A DNA stretch of 49,397 nt from Rhodoplanes elegans (lineage in GTDB: Bacteria; Pseudomonadota; Alphaproteobacteria; Rhizobiales; Xanthobacteraceae). Both the position numbers and the translations under genes were made by a program. Below, piece after piece: positions 23,314 to 32,700 of the stretch (position 1 is its first letter; each line of letters starts with the position of its first letter). The stretch is taken from the NCBI RefSeq assembly GCF_016653355.1, contig NZ_NHSK01000168.1:1-49397 (forward strand), in the 5' to 3' direction. The notes under the pieces are model-generated. The model had not been told where the DNA came from, did not search any database, and worked only from the letters and a program-made list of their open reading frames with translations.

Positions 23314-25374
23314 ATGGTCGATCTGGTCCCCATTCCGCTCGGCGTGCTCTGCACCCGCCTCTTCCGCGAACTCGCCCTCAAGCGCTCGGCGTTCGATCTG
23401 CCCCAGAAGTTCTTCGTGCAGGCGGCGCCCGGACGCGACTTGTCGGTGTCGTTCCACGGTCGCCGCGTCGCGACGCCGTTCGGGCCGGCCGCCGGGCCGC
23501 ACACCCAGATGGCGCAGAACATCGTCTCGTCCTGGCTCGCGGGCGGGCGCGTGATCGAGCTGAAGACGGTCCAGATCAAGGATCGTCTCGAGCTGTCGCG
23601 CCCCTGCATCGACGTCGAGACGGTCGGCTTCAACGTCGAGTGGTCGCAGGAGCTCACCCTCGAGCAGTCGCTCGAGGAGTACGTCAAGGCCGCGATGCTG
23701 ATCGAGATGCTCAAGGCCGACGGCGTCGTGACGGGGCTCGACGAGACCGTGTTCGACATGAGCGTCGGCTACGACCTCGCCGGCATCCGGTCGGAGCGGG
23801 TGCGCGCCTTCATGGCCGGCATGATGGACGCGAGCGCCGTGGTCGAGCGGCTGCGGGCCGAGATCCCCGACGAATGGGCGCGCTTCCGCGACCTCGCCTT
23901 CCCGACCCGCCTCTCCGACACGCTGACGCTGTCGACCTTCCACGGCTGCCCGCCCGAGGAGATCGAGAAGATCGCGGCCTTCCTCTTGGAAGAGGTCGGG
24001 ATCGACGTCATCGTCAAGCTGAACCCGACGCTGCTCGGCCGCGAGCAGCTCACGACGCTGTTGCGCGAAAGACTCGGCTACACCGAGCTGACCGTGCCGG
24101 ACGCCGCCTTCGACAAGGACGCGACCTGGACGCAGGTGACCGGCTTCGTCGACCGGCTCGGCCTCCTCGCGGACAAGCTCGGGCGGCGCTTCGGCGTGAA
24201 GTTCTCTAACACGCTGGTGGTGAACAACCACAAGAGCTTCTTCGCGGCCGCCGAGACGAACATGTATCTGTCCGGCCCGCCCCTGCACCCGATCGCGATC
24301 GCGCTGGTCGACCGCTTCCGCAAGGAATTCGGCGACCGCTTCCCGATCTCCTTCTCGGCCGGCATCGACGAGGGCAATTTTTCCGATGCGGTGGCGCTGG
24401 GTCTGACGCCCGTCACGGTCTGCACGAACTTCCTGAAGCCGGGCGGCTATCGGCGCGGCTACCGGTTCTTCCAGGTCTTGACCGCCAGGATGGCCGAGCT
24501 CGGCGCCGACGACATCGACACCTACGTGATCAAGGCCTTCGGAAAGGCGGAGGCGGCACTCGACACGCTCGGCCTCTCGCCCGAGCAGACGGCCGCCTGC
24601 AAGGCGGCGCTGACCGCCGGCGGCGATCTGCGCGCTGCGGCCGGCAGCGCCTTCGCGGCCTGGGTGTCGGCGGCGCGGCTCCTCAACACGACGGCCTATG
24701 CGGCGCAGGTCGCGGCGAGCACCCGCTACAATGCGGCCGAGCATGCGACGCCGCCCAAGAAGATCAACTCCAACCTCGTGCTGTTCGACTGCCTCACCTG
24801 CGACAAGTGCATCCCGGTGTGCCCGAACGACGCGAACTTCACCTTCGCGATCCCGCCCGGCGAGACGCCGATCGAGCGCCTGATGAAGACGGCGGACGGC
24901 TGGACGGCCGAGCCGATCGGCACGCTCGTGCTGCAGAAGCCGCGCCAGATCGGCACCTTCGCGGACGCCTGCAACGAATGCGGCACCTGCGACGTGCTGT
25001 GCCCGGAGGACGGCGGCCCGTATCTGGTGAAGCCGATGTTCTTCGGCAGCCGGACGGCCTTCGACGACGCCCCCCGGCGCGACGGGTTCGTCCTGGAGCG
25101 CATCGAGGGCGGCATGCGCATGGTCGGACGCTTCGCCGGGCGCGTGGTCCGGCTCGAGGTCCCGGGCGCGGGCCCGCGCGTGCGCTACGCCGGCGAGGGC
25201 TTCGACCTCACCCTCGACCCGGCCGATCCGGCCGGCACGGTCGAGGGCACGGCGGAGGGCACGATCGACCTGGGTTATTTCCGCATCATGGAAAAAATCC
25301 TCGCCGCCGTGACGGCGCCGCAGGCCGTGAACTTCGTCACGGCCGGCCTGGAGCGGGCCGGCAGCCCGGCTTGA
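23314..25374 (+). CDS. YgfK-like iron-sulfur oxidoreductase (dihydropyrimidine/dihydroorotate dehydrogenase-like)
   Basis: The protein is 686 aa from the ATG at 23314. Residues about 1-400 form a TIM-barrel region like YgfK (annotated as a putative selenate reductase subunit), for example GPAAGPHTQMAQNIVSSWLA, DTLTLSTFHGCPPEEIEKIA and VTVCTNFLKPGGYRRGYRFF. Two 4Fe-4S clusters follow: Cys493, 496, 499, 503 (CLTCDKCIPVC) and Cys553, 556, 559, 563 (CNECGTCDVLC). YgfK itself is about 1030 aa, with a glutamate-synthase-like FAD/NAD domain; that domain is missing here and no partner flavoprotein gene is adjacent. The electron donor and substrate are unknown. Confidence 0.82.
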   Translation: MVDLVPIPLGVLCTRLFRELALKRSAFDLPQKFFVQAAPGRDLSVSFHGRRVATPFGPAAGPHTQMAQNIVSSWLAGGRVIELKTVQIKDRLELSRPCIDVETVGFNVEWSQELTLEQSLEEYVKAAMLIEMLKADGVVTGLDETVFDMSVGYDLAGIRSERVRAFMAGMMDASAVVERLRAEIPDEWARFRDLAFPTRLSDTLTLSTFHGCPPEEIEKIAAFLLEEVGIDVIVKLNPTLLGREQLTTLLRERLGYTELTVPDAAFDKDATWTQVTGFVDRLGLLADKLGRRFGVKFSNTLVVNNHKSFFAAAETNMYLSGPPLHPIAIALVDRFRKEFGDRFPISFSAGIDEGNFSDAVALGLTPVTVCTNFLKPGGYRRGYRFFQVLTARMAELGADDIDTYVIKAFGKAEAALDTLGLSPEQTAACKAALTAGGDLRAAAGSAFAAWVSAARLLNTTAYAAQVAASTRYNAAEHATPPKKINSNLVLFDCLTCDKCIPVCPNDANFTFAIPPGETPIERLMKTADGWTAEPIGTLVLQKPRQIGTFADACNECGTCDVLCPEDGGPYLVKPMFFGSRTAFDDAPRRDGFVLERIEGGMRMVGRFAGRVVRLEVPGAGPRVRYAGEGFDLTLDPADPAGTVEGTAEGTIDLGYFRIMEKILAAVTAPQAVNFVTAGLERAGSPA

Positions 25375-25527
25375 CGAGCCGGGGGCGGCACGGCCCGCCC
25401 GACAGGACTAGCCTGCCCGAACGAAAGGTGCGGAAAAGGACGTCGTCGAAACGGTATTCTGCTGGCTGCTCTCGACCTTCCGGCTGCTTTCACTAGGATA
25501 CGTGTGGTTGCGCCGTCAGGAGGAGAG

Positions 25528-26385
25528 ATGTCCCCCGTGGGACTCGCGAGTGCCGCCTTCGTTCCCCGGAGGACTGCCTGCCGCGGTCTCTTCGTCGCGG
25601 CGCTCGCGCTCGCATCGTGGGTCGCTCCTGCCGCCGCCGCCGCGGACGTGGTGCGGATCGGCGGAACCGGCATGGCGCTCGCCGCGATGCGGGAGATCGG
25701 CGCCGCGTTCACGGCCGCCGAGCCCGGGACCATCGTCGAGGTGCTGCCGAGCCTCGGAACCCCAGGGGGCCTGCGCGCCCTGCAGGAACGCGCCGTCGAT
25801 ATCGCCCTCACGGGACGACGGCTGACCGACGCCGAGCGGGCCAAGGGGCTCGTCGAGGCGTTATGCCTGCGCACCCCGCTCGCCTTCGTGTCGGCCCATC
25901 CGGCCCCGCCCGGCCTCCGCGGCGCCGACCTGCCCCGCCTTTATTCCGAGTCGGCGCCACGCTGGCCGGACGGCAAGCCGCTGAACGTGATCATGCGCAC
26001 CCGGGCCGGATCCGAGAACGACTACCTGGTCGCCTTCCAGCCGACCATGGCGTCGGCCCTGGAGACCGCCTATGGCCGCTCGGGGGTGCCGGTCGCGACC
26101 ACGGATCAGGAGAACGCCGATCTGGCGCAGCGCGTCGAAGGCTCGTTCGCCGTGATGAGCGTGCTGCAGCTGCGCGCCGAGAAGCTCGATCTGCGGCCGG
26201 TGGCGCTCGATGGCGTCGAGCCGCGGGCCGTCACCCTGGAAGACCGGACCTATCCGTTGTGGGTGGCGGTCTGCGCCGTGGTGACGGGCGAGCCGCGCCC
26301 GCAGACGACCCGCCTTCTGTCCTATCTGCGATCACCGGCCGGGCTCGGACTGCTCCGGACCTACGGCGCCATTCCGGTCGAGTAG
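25528..26385 (+). CDS. Periplasmic substrate-binding-like protein (PstS-type fold)
   Basis: The protein is 285 aa; the ATG at 25528 follows CAGGAGGAGAG. It has a signal peptide ([23 protein letters not shown], cleavage near residue 39). The mature part reads [20 protein letters not shown] and later [19 protein letters not shown], which match phosphate-type binding proteins (PBP-like domain). No transporter permease genes are nearby. The next gene, a hybrid histidine kinase, starts 4 bp after its stop, so it probably serves as a ligand sensor for that kinase rather than for uptake. The ligand is unknown. Confidence 0.82.
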   Translation: MSPVGLASAAFVPRRTACRGLFVAALALASWVAPAAAAADVVRIGGTGMALAAMREIGAAFTAAEPGTIVEVLPSLGTPGGLRALQERAVDIALTGRRLTDAERAKGLVEALCLRTPLAFVSAHPAPPGLRGADLPRLYSESAPRWPDGKPLNVIMRTRAGSENDYLVAFQPTMASALETAYGRSGVPVATTDQENADLAQRVEGSFAVMSVLQLRAEKLDLRPVALDGVEPRAVTLEDRTYPLWVAVCAVVTGEPRPQTTRLLSYLRSPAGLGLLRTYGAIPVE

Positions 26386-26389
26386 CGCG

Positions 26390-28174
26390 ATGAGCCCGTC
26401 CCAAGCCTTCAGGATTCTGAACCGCTCCGTCCGCACGGTCGTGCTGGCGGTCACGATCCTCACCGGCCTGGTCGGACCGCTGGTGTTCGGGCTCGACCTC
26501 TATCGCAGGGAGGAGGGCAGACTCGGTTACCGCGCCGAGCTGGCCGCGCGTCGGATCGCCGAATATGCCTACACGCAGGGCGACGCTTGGCGATTCGCCT
26601 CGCACCGGCTCGCCGACTTCGTCAACTACTACCGGATCGGCGAGAGCCTGAGGGTCGTCGATGCCAAGGGCCAGCAACTGGCCGAGGCCGGTCCGGCGCT
26701 CGCTTCGCCGACCTACGCGGTCGAGCGGCCGATCGTCGTGCGGGGCCAGACCGTCGGCACCGTGCAGGCGACCGCCGACCTCTGGCCGCTGCTGATCGAG
26801 ACCGGGCTCGTCCTGCTGCTCGGCCTCGTGGCCGGCGCCGTGATCCTGGTGTGCGCCTATCTGGTCCCGATCCGGGCGCTGAAGCGCGCCACCGACGAGC
26901 ACGAGGAGGTGCAGCGCAGCCTGCGCGAGCAGATCGACCGCACCGCGAAGGCGCTCCAGCTCGCCGAGGAGGCGACCGCCGCCAAGTCGGCCTTCCTGGC
27001 CATGATGAGCCACGAGATCCGCACGCCGATGAACGCGGTGATCGGCCTGTCCTCGGCGCTGCTCGACACCAAGCTCGACGCGGAGCAGCGCCATCTCGCC
27101 GAGACGATCGCCGGCTCGGGCGGCGACCTTCTGCGCATCCTCAACGACGTGCTCGACTTCTCCAAACTCGACGCCGGCCGGCTCGAGCTCGAGGCCGCGC
27201 CGTTCTCGCCCGCCACCGTGGTCGGCAAGATCGTCTGCATCGTCGGGCCGCGGGCGCACGACAAGGGCCTGACGCTGCGCGTGCTGGTCGATCCCGGCCT
27301 GCCGGCCGAGCTGATCGGCGACGGCGCGCGGCTGCGCCAGGTGCTGCTCAACCTGATCGACAACGCGATCAAGTTCACGGCCGCCGGCACGGTCGAGGTG
27401 CAGATGTACTGCACCGGCCGGAGCGCGACCGAGGCGACCCTCGAATGCACCGTACGCGACACCGGCATCGGGATCGCGGCGGACAAGATCGACCGGCTGT
27501 TCACCGAGTTCGGCCAGGCCGATCGCTCGATCTCCAGCCGGTTCGGTGGAACCGGGCTGGGGCTCGCCATCTGCAAGCGCATCCTCGACCTGATGGGCGG
27601 CACCATCCGGGTCGAGTCGCAGGCCGGCGCCGGCACCACGGTGACGGTGACGCTGACGCTGCGGATTCCCGAGACGGCCGCGCCGCCGGTGGCGGTCGAC
27701 GCCGCCGCGGCCGGCGGGGCGATCACGGCGCCCGCCGCCGCGGCAGCGCGGCCGATCCGCGTGCTGCTCGCCGAGGACAACGCGACCAATCAGCTCGTCT
27801 TCGCCAAGCTCCTGCAGGGCGTGCCGTCGACCCTAGTGATCGCCGCCAACGGTCGCGACGCGGTCGAGCAGGCGCGCGCCCACACCTTCGACATCGTGTT
27901 CATGGACATGCGCATGCCGGAGATGGACGGGCTCACGGCGGCCCGCGAGATCCGGGCGCTCGGCGGCGCGTGGAGCCGGATCCCGATCGTCGCCCTCACG
28001 GCCAACGCCTTCCCGGAGGACGCCGCGGCGTGCCACGCGGCGGGCATGACCGACTTCATCGCCAAGCCCCTCTACAAGGCGGCGCTGCTGCAGCGGCTCG
28101 CCCCGGTGCTGGCCGGGCTCGCCGCCGAGGCGCCGACCACCCCGGCGCCGCCGGCCGCGCCCGCGGCGGCGTAA
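26390..28174 (+). CDS. Hybrid histidine kinase with C-terminal receiver domain
   Basis: The protein is 594 aa. Two membrane helices (about 14-36 and 134-158) enclose a periplasmic domain of about 100 residues. A coiled coil (about 165-195), dimerisation domain with His208 ([20 protein letters not shown]), ATPase domain (N box [11 protein letters not shown] boxes DTGIGIA and [10 protein letters not shown]) and a receiver with Asp506 ([11 protein letters not shown]) follow. There is no phosphotransfer domain or DNA-binding output, so a separate phosphotransfer protein is needed. It is translated just after the periplasmic binding protein gene (4 bp gap), which suggests the two act as one sensor. 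Confidence 0.93.
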   Translation: MSPSQAFRILNRSVRTVVLAVTILTGLVGPLVFGLDLYRREEGRLGYRAELAARRIAEYAYTQGDAWRFASHRLADFVNYYRIGESLRVVDAKGQQLAEAGPALASPTYAVERPIVVRGQTVGTVQATADLWPLLIETGLVLLLGLVAGAVILVCAYLVPIRALKRATDEHEEVQRSLREQIDRTAKALQLAEEATAAKSAFLAMMSHEIRTPMNAVIGLSSALLDTKLDAEQRHLAETIAGSGGDLLRILNDVLDFSKLDAGRLELEAAPFSPATVVGKIVCIVGPRAHDKGLTLRVLVDPGLPAELIGDGARLRQVLLNLIDNAIKFTAAGTVEVQMYCTGRSATEATLECTVRDTGIGIAADKIDRLFTEFGQADRSISSRFGGTGLGLAICKRILDLMGGTIRVESQAGAGTTVTVTLTLRIPETAAPPVAVDAAAAGGAITAPAAAAARPIRVLLAEDNATNQLVFAKLLQGVPSTLVIAANGRDAVEQARAHTFDIVFMDMRMPEMDGLTAAREIRALGGAWSRIPIVALTANAFPEDAAACHAAGMTDFIAKPLYKAALLQRLAPVLAGLAAEAPTTPAPPAAPAAA

Positions 28175-28252
28175 TATCCAAGCGGAGCCTTTTGGAACGC
28201 GGCTCGCGCCAAAGACCCTGAAACGGTCCGGGACGTGGGCTCGCACGAGGAC

Positions 28253-28403
28253 TCGTGTCCCGGGCACGGGGCGACGCGCCGTGAACCGGGACCCAGAGCG
28301 ATCAGGCGAGGAGCTCGCCGTGCTGCCCGTCGTTCCGCCCCTGGGCCCCGGCTCTGCGGCGCATCAGGCCTGCGGCCTGACGCGCCTTGTCCGGGGCACG
28401 AGG
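28253..28403. repeat. Palindromic intergenic repeat, family F
   Basis: Imperfect inverted repeat: the left part CGTGTCCCGGGCACG with CCGGGACCCAG pairs with CTGGGCCCCGG and CTTGTCCGGGGCACGAG on the right. The centre carries a second hairpin, CATCAGGCCTGCGGCCTGACG, broken by one base. It lies between convergent genes (gap 28175-28459), where no coding sequence is supported. Confidence 0.7.
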
Positions 28404-28459
28404 CCCGATACCCGGAGAGGCGTTTCCATCTGACGGTGCGACATCGGCGGCTGGCCGCC

Positions 28460-29335
28460 TCACCCCGCGCCGATCGCGTCGGCGATGGCGACGGTGCGTT
28501 GGGCCATCTCGGCGTGCAGGCGCTCGACCATGCGGCCGTCGATCTGCACGACGCCCTTGCCGCGGTTCTCCGGCTGCTCGAAGGCGGCGATCATCTTGCG
28601 GGCCAGCGCGACCTCGTCGGCGCTCGGCGAGAAGACGGCGTTGCACGGCGCGATCTGGTTCGGATGGATCAGCGTCTTGCCGTCGAAGCCGAGGTCGCGG
28701 CCCTCGCGGCACTCCTGCTCGAAGCCTTCCATGTCGGAGAGCGTGTTGTAGACGCCGTCGACGATGTCGAGCCCGTAGGCGTGGGCGGCGAGCACGCAGG
28801 TGGCGAGCCAGCCGGTCATCGGCGCGCGGCCGGGCACCAGGCGCACCCGCGTCTCCTTGGCGAGATCGTTGGTGCCCATCACGAAGCCGCCGAGCCGCGT
28901 CTCGGTGTCGTTGGCGCAGGCGGCGAGCGCCTGGATGTTGAAGATCGACAGCGGCGTCTCGACCATGATCCAGATGCGGACCTTGCTGTCCGCGTGCATG
29001 TCGAGGAGGCGCTGGCCGATCATCTCCAGCGTGTCCGGGCTCGACACCTTCGGCACGAGAATCACGTCCGGCTTGGCCGGCACGACGGCGTCGAGGTCGT
29101 CGCTGAACCACGGCGTGTCGACGCCGTTGACGCGCACGAACACCTCGCGGCGGCCGAACCCGCCCGCCTTGACGGTCTCGGCGACCAGCTTGCGGGCCTC
29201 GCCCTTGGCGTCGGGCGCGACCGAATCCTCGAGGTCGAGGATCACGGCGTCGATCGGCAGGGTCTTGGCCTTCTCCATCGCACGGGGGTTGGAGCCCGGC
29301 ATGTAGAGCACGCTGCGGCGCGGTCGGATCGTCAT
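28460..29335 (-). CDS. HpcH/HpaI aldolase - citrate lyase beta-like CoA-ester lyase
   Basis: The protein is 291 aa; the start at 29335 follows GGAGA. It matches the citrate lyase beta/malyl-CoA lyase family: RPRRSVLYMPGSNPRAMEKA at the N terminus, AVILDLEDSVAPDAK (about 29-43) with the acidic metal ligand, IMVETPLSIFNI, and GFDGKTLIHPNQIAPCNAVF near the C terminus. Members split malyl-CoA or methylmalyl-CoA types into glyoxylate and acyl-CoA. The exact substrate cannot be read from sequence. Its flanking genes are unrelated. Confidence 0.88.
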   Translation of the reverse strand: MTIRPRRSVLYMPGSNPRAMEKAKTLPIDAVILDLEDSVAPDAKGEARKLVAETVKAGGFGRREVFVRVNGVDTPWFSDDLDAVVPAKPDVILVPKVSSPDTLEMIGQRLLDMHADSKVRIWIMVETPLSIFNIQALAACANDTETRLGGFVMGTNDLAKETRVRLVPGRAPMTGWLATCVLAAHAYGLDIVDGVYNTLSDMEGFEQECREGRDLGFDGKTLIHPNQIAPCNAVFSPSADEVALARKMIAAFEQPENRGKGVVQIDGRMVERLHAEMAQRTVAIADAIGAG

Positions 29336-29496
29336 GATCTGTCTCCGGAAGTTTTGGGCTCGCGCCGGGGGTGCGGGGCGGAGCGGCGCCGCGACCCTAG
29401 AGCATTTTTTTCCGGTGTGGGAACCTCCCCCGATCAAGGAATCGTCGCGGTTCGGAGCGGGCCGCGCGGGCCGCCCTATGGGGAGAACGGGCGCTT

Positions 29497-30228
29497 ATGG
29501 ATGATCAATGGCTGGCCGGGGTCGACGGCTGCCCGGGCGGCTGGATCGCCGCTTTCGTCGCGCCGACTGGAGACACCGTGCGGGTGCGGGTCGAGCGGCG
29601 CTTCGCCGACATCGTCGCGGCGCCGGAAGCGCCGGCCGTGATCGCCGTCGACATGCCGATCGGGCTGCCCGACCGCGTCGGCCCCGGCGGTCGCGAGGCG
29701 GAGAGCGCCGTGCGGCCGTTGCTCGGGGCGCGACAGTCCTCGGTGTTCTCGGTGCCGTCGCGGGCGGCCATCCACGCGCCGGACTACGGCGCGGCCTGCG
29801 CGGCGGCGCTCGCCAGCTCCGACCCACCGCGAAAAGTGTCGCGGCAGCTGTTCATGCTGGCGCCGAAGATCCGCGAGGTCGACGCGCTGCTGGTCGCCGA
29901 CCCGGCGCTGGCGGCGCGCGTCTTCGAGGTGCATCCCGAGGTGGCGTTCTGGCGGATGAACGGCGAGGCGTCGCTCGCCGAGCCCAAGAAGGTGAAGAGC
30001 CGGCCCTACGCGCCCGGCCTCGCGCTCCGCCGCGACCTGCTGATCGGCGCCGGCCTGCCGGCGGCCGTGGTGCACGCGCCGCCGCCGAAGGGGGCCGGAC
30101 CGGACGATCTCCTCGATGCGCTCGCCTGCGCCGTCACGGCGCGGCGTCTTCGCACCGGCCTCGCGACGCCGTTCCCCGATCCGCCGCCGCGCGACCGCCA
30201 CGGCCTGCGCATGGCGATCTGGGCGTGA
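29497..30228 (+). CDS. DUF429 family protein
   Basis: The protein is 243 aa. It shows the DUF429 pattern: WLAGVDGCPGGWIAAFVAP at the N terminus, VIAVDMPIGLPD (about 48-59), ARQSSVFSVPSR (about 78-89), and EVHPEVAFWRMNG (about 143-155). The fold is predicted to be RNase H-like with conserved acidic residues, suggesting nuclease-type activity, but no function is established. It is divergent from the CoA-ester lyase gene. Confidence 0.85.
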   Translation: MDDQWLAGVDGCPGGWIAAFVAPTGDTVRVRVERRFADIVAAPEAPAVIAVDMPIGLPDRVGPGGREAESAVRPLLGARQSSVFSVPSRAAIHAPDYGAACAAALASSDPPRKVSRQLFMLAPKIREVDALLVADPALAARVFEVHPEVAFWRMNGEASLAEPKKVKSRPYAPGLALRRDLLIGAGLPAAVVHAPPPKGAGPDDLLDALACAVTARRLRTGLATPFPDPPPRDRHGLRMAIWA

Positions 30229-30254
30229 TCACGCCGGCGATGGCGCTGATTCAA

Positions 30255-30373
30255 CCCTCATGGTGAGGAGCGCTCCGCAGGAGCGCGTCTCGAACCATGC
30301 GGCCGACGGCGACGTTCCGGGAGCCGTCCTCGCCCTTCGAGACGGCTGTTTCGCAGCCTCCTCAGGGTGAGGA
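30255..30373. repeat. Palindromic intergenic repeat, family C, copy 1
   Basis: CCCTCATGGTGAGGAGCGCT at the left and CAGCCTCCTCAGGGTGAGGA at the right are imperfect inverted arms. Between them TCTCGAACCATGCGGCC and CTCGCCCTTCGAGACGG also pair in part. The element type is very common in Bradyrhizobium and Rhodopseudomonas relatives. It lies between two convergent genes. The second copy is at 34747-34850. Confidence 0.8.
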
Positions 30374-30397
30374 CGGGGAGGGGTCGTCTTCGCCGCC

Positions 30398-30682
30398 TCA
30401 CATCATGCCGAGGGCGGCCTTGTAGGTCTCCAGGATCGCCTCGTGCTCGGCGCGCTCGTCCTTGTCCTGCTTGCGCAGGCGGATCACGGCGCGCAGCGCC
30501 TTGGTGTCGTAGCCGTTGCCCTTCGCCTCGGCGAACACGTCCTTGATGTCGTCGGCGATCGCCTTCTTCTCCTCCTCGAGCTTCTCGATACGCTCGACGA
30601 AGGCGCGGAGCTGGTCCTGGGCGAACCGCTCCGCGCGATTCTTGTCGGCACGGGCATCGGCGGCGGCGGCGGTTGCGGGCAT
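30398..30682 (-). CDS. gapR: GapR-like DNA-binding protein (DUF2312/UPF0335)
   Basis: The protein is 94 aa from the ATG at 30682. After a short Ala-rich tail it is a continuous coiled coil: [20 protein letters not shown], then [20 protein letters not shown] and [20 protein letters not shown]. These are hallmarks of DUF2312, the family of Caulobacter GapR, a nucleoid-associated protein that binds AT-rich, overtwisted DNA and supports replication. The gene is probably housekeeping. The call is strong. Confidence 0.93.
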   Translation of the reverse strand: MPATAAAADARADKNRAERFAQDQLRAFVERIEKLEEEKKAIADDIKDVFAEAKGNGYDTKALRAVIRLRKQDKDERAEHEAILETYKAALGMM

Positions 30683-30784
30683 GTCGGTCCTCGACGGAAA
30701 ACGTGTTTCGGCTGATACGGGCCAATTCTGCCCGCCCGTCAAGGCGACGCGAGGGCAGGACGGCCGCGATCCACATCATCCACA

Positions 30785-30815
30785 CGCCCGCACAAAAAAG
30801 CCGGCCGTGTGGGCG
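30785..30815 (-). terminator. Candidate hairpin after the DUF1244 gene
   Basis: Read on the minus strand, CGCCCACAC and GTGCGGGCG form a 9 bp stem with one mismatch around a loop that contains GGCCGGCTTTTTT. The T run is inside the loop rather than after the stem, so this is not a textbook terminator. It lies just beyond the stop codon of the DUF1244 gene and upstream of gapR. Confidence 0.3.
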
Positions 30816-30844
30816 AAAAGCCTCGACCGTGGATCGTGGCGCGC

Positions 30845-31189
30845 TCAGCCGTGCGTGTGAGTCTTGGCGAAGGCGGCCTGCTGGGCGGGGCTCGCCCCGC
30901 GCTGGTAGGTCGCCTTCCAGGTCTCGTAGGGCATGCCGTAGACGGCCTCGCGGCTCTGGTCCTTGGAGAGCGGCACGCCGGTCGCATCCGCCGCGTCCTT
31001 GAGCCAGTTGGACAGGCAGTTGCGGCAGAAGCCGGCGAGATTCATGAGATCGATGTTCTGCACGTCGGTGCGGTCGCGCAGATGGGCGACCAGCCGGCGG
31101 AACACGGCGGCTTCGAGCGCGGTGCGGACCTCCGGATCGAGGGCGTCGAGGGAACCGGACAGGTCGGGACGGTCGGGGGTCTGGGTCAT
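30845..31189 (-). CDS. DUF1244 family protein
   Basis: The protein is 114 aa. The family core is clear: FRRLVAHLRDRTDVQNIDLM followed by NLAGFCRNCLSNWLKDAAD with the invariant CxxC pair (Cys55 and Cys58), then SREAVYGMPYETWKATYQ. The function is unknown, and the Cys pair suggests metal binding or redox. It is upstream of gapR on the same strand, 162 bp away. The 194 bp gap to the glycerate kinase gene must hold divergent promoters; I see none that are strong. Confidence 0.9.
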   Translation of the reverse strand: MTQTPDRPDLSGSLDALDPEVRTALEAAVFRRLVAHLRDRTDVQNIDLMNLAGFCRNCLSNWLKDAADATGVPLSKDQSREAVYGMPYETWKATYQRGASPAQQAAFAKTHTHG

Positions 31190-31384
31190 GATGGGTCTCC
31201 GCTGATCGGCAAGATAGGGTGGCCCGCGCGGGCCCGCCAGCCGCGCGCCGGTCGCATGCCGGTCGTGCCCGGTGCCAGCGTAGTTCTCCGGGATGCTTTC
31301 TTCCGGCGAGGCCTTATAAGGCGAACGCTCCGCGGCGTGCCGCGACGCTGCCGTGGCGCGCCGACAAAAACATCAGAGGTTGCA

Positions 31385-32671
31385 ATGAGCGCGAGCCGCG
31401 ATCTGCTGGTCAAGCTGTACGAGGCGGCCGTCGCGGCCGCGCATCCTTCGGTCTGCCTGCCCCCGGCACTGCCGGCTCCTCCGGAGCGTGGCCGGATCGT
31501 GGTGCTCGCCGCCGGCAAGGCCGCCGGCGCGACCGTCGAGGCCGTCGAGGCGCATTATCTCGACAAGCTGCGGCTGCCCAAGGACCGGCTGACCGGCATC
31601 GCGGTGACGCGCCACGGCCACGGCCGCAAGGGCCGGGTGATCGAGGTGGTCGAGGCCGGGCACCCGGTGCCCGATGCGGCCGGCCTCGCCGGCGCCGAGA
31701 AGACGCTGGCGCTCGCCGACGCGGCCGGACCGGACGATCTCGTCCTGGTGCTGGTCTCGGGCGGCGCCTCGGCCAACTGGATCGCGCCCGCCGAGGGCAT
31801 CTCGCTCGCCGCCAAGCAGGCCGTCACCCGCCAGCTCCTGCGCTGCGGCGCAACGATCGGCGAGATCAACACGGTTCGCAAGCATCTCTCCCGGCTGAAG
31901 GGCGGCCGGCTCGCGGCGCGCGCCCATCCGGCCAGGGTGGTGACGCTATCCATTTCCGACGTGCCCGGCGACGACCCGAGCGTGATCGGCTCGGGCCCGA
32001 CCGTGCCGGATCCGACGACGCTCGCCGACGCCCGCGCGATCGTCGCCCGCTACGGCCTCGACATCCCGGACGAGATCAAGGCCGCGCTGGAGAACCCGGC
32101 GAACGAGACGCCCAAGCCCGGCGATCCGGCCTTCGCGGATCTCGACTACCAGATCGTGGCACGGCCGCAGGACGCCTTCGAGCAGGTCGAGGCGGCGGTC
32201 CGGGCGTCCGGGCTCGACTGCCTGCTGCTCGGCGACCGGCTGGAGGGTGAGGCCCGCACCGTGGCGACCCAGCACGCCGCCATCGCCAAGGAGTTCGTCG
32301 CCCAGCACCGCCGCGCCGTGATCCTCTCGGGCGGCGAGCTGACCGTGACGTTGCGTGGCAAGGGCCGCGGCGGGCCGAACCAGGAATACGTGCTGGCGCT
32401 CGCGGCCGCCCTCGACGGCCTGTCCGGCGTGGCGGCGCTCGCCGCCGACACCGACGGCATCGACGGCGGCGGCGGCAAGGCGGACGATCCGGCCGGTGCC
32501 TTCGTCGACGAGACGACGCTGGCACGGGCTCGCGGCCTCGGCCTCGATCCCGCCGCGTTTCTTGCCGACAACGATTCCACCGGCTTCTTCGAGCGGCTCG
32601 GCGACCTGTTGCGGCCCGGGCCGACCTGCACCAACATCAACGATTTCCGGGCTATTCTGGTCGACCGGTGA
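31385..32671 (+). CDS. ttuD: Glycerate 2-kinase (MOFRL/GckA-TtuD family)
   Basis: The protein is 428 aa. It has the N-terminal DUF4147 domain (VVLAAGKAAGATVEAVEAHY, VLVLVSGGASANWIAPAEGI) and the C-terminal MOFRL domain (VTLRGKGRGGPNQEYVLALA, AALAADTDGIDGGGGKADDP). It makes 2-phosphoglycerate from glycerate with ATP. Pyruvate kinase is the last gene of the same unit, so the pair would feed glycerate into pyruvate through enolase. ttuD/pyk neighbours are common in Hyphomicrobiales. The DUF1036 gene follows immediately. Confidence 0.92.
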   Translation: MSASRDLLVKLYEAAVAAAHPSVCLPPALPAPPERGRIVVLAAGKAAGATVEAVEAHYLDKLRLPKDRLTGIAVTRHGHGRKGRVIEVVEAGHPVPDAAGLAGAEKTLALADAAGPDDLVLVLVSGGASANWIAPAEGISLAAKQAVTRQLLRCGATIGEINTVRKHLSRLKGGRLAARAHPARVVTLSISDVPGDDPSVIGSGPTVPDPTTLADARAIVARYGLDIPDEIKAALENPANETPKPGDPAFADLDYQIVARPQDAFEQVEAAVRASGLDCLLLGDRLEGEARTVATQHAAIAKEFVAQHRRAVILSGGELTVTLRGKGRGGPNQEYVLALAAALDGLSGVAALAADTDGIDGGGGKADDPAGAFVDETTLARARGLGLDPAAFLADNDSTGFFERLGDLLRPGPTCTNINDFRAILVDR

Positions 32672-32700
32672 TCGGCCCGGCAGGGACGACACCGACCGGA

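Noticed and set aside
26587-28221. 544 aa frame inside the hybrid kinase gene
   Set aside because: Out-of-frame shadow; composition is Arg/Gly rich with no recognisable domain.
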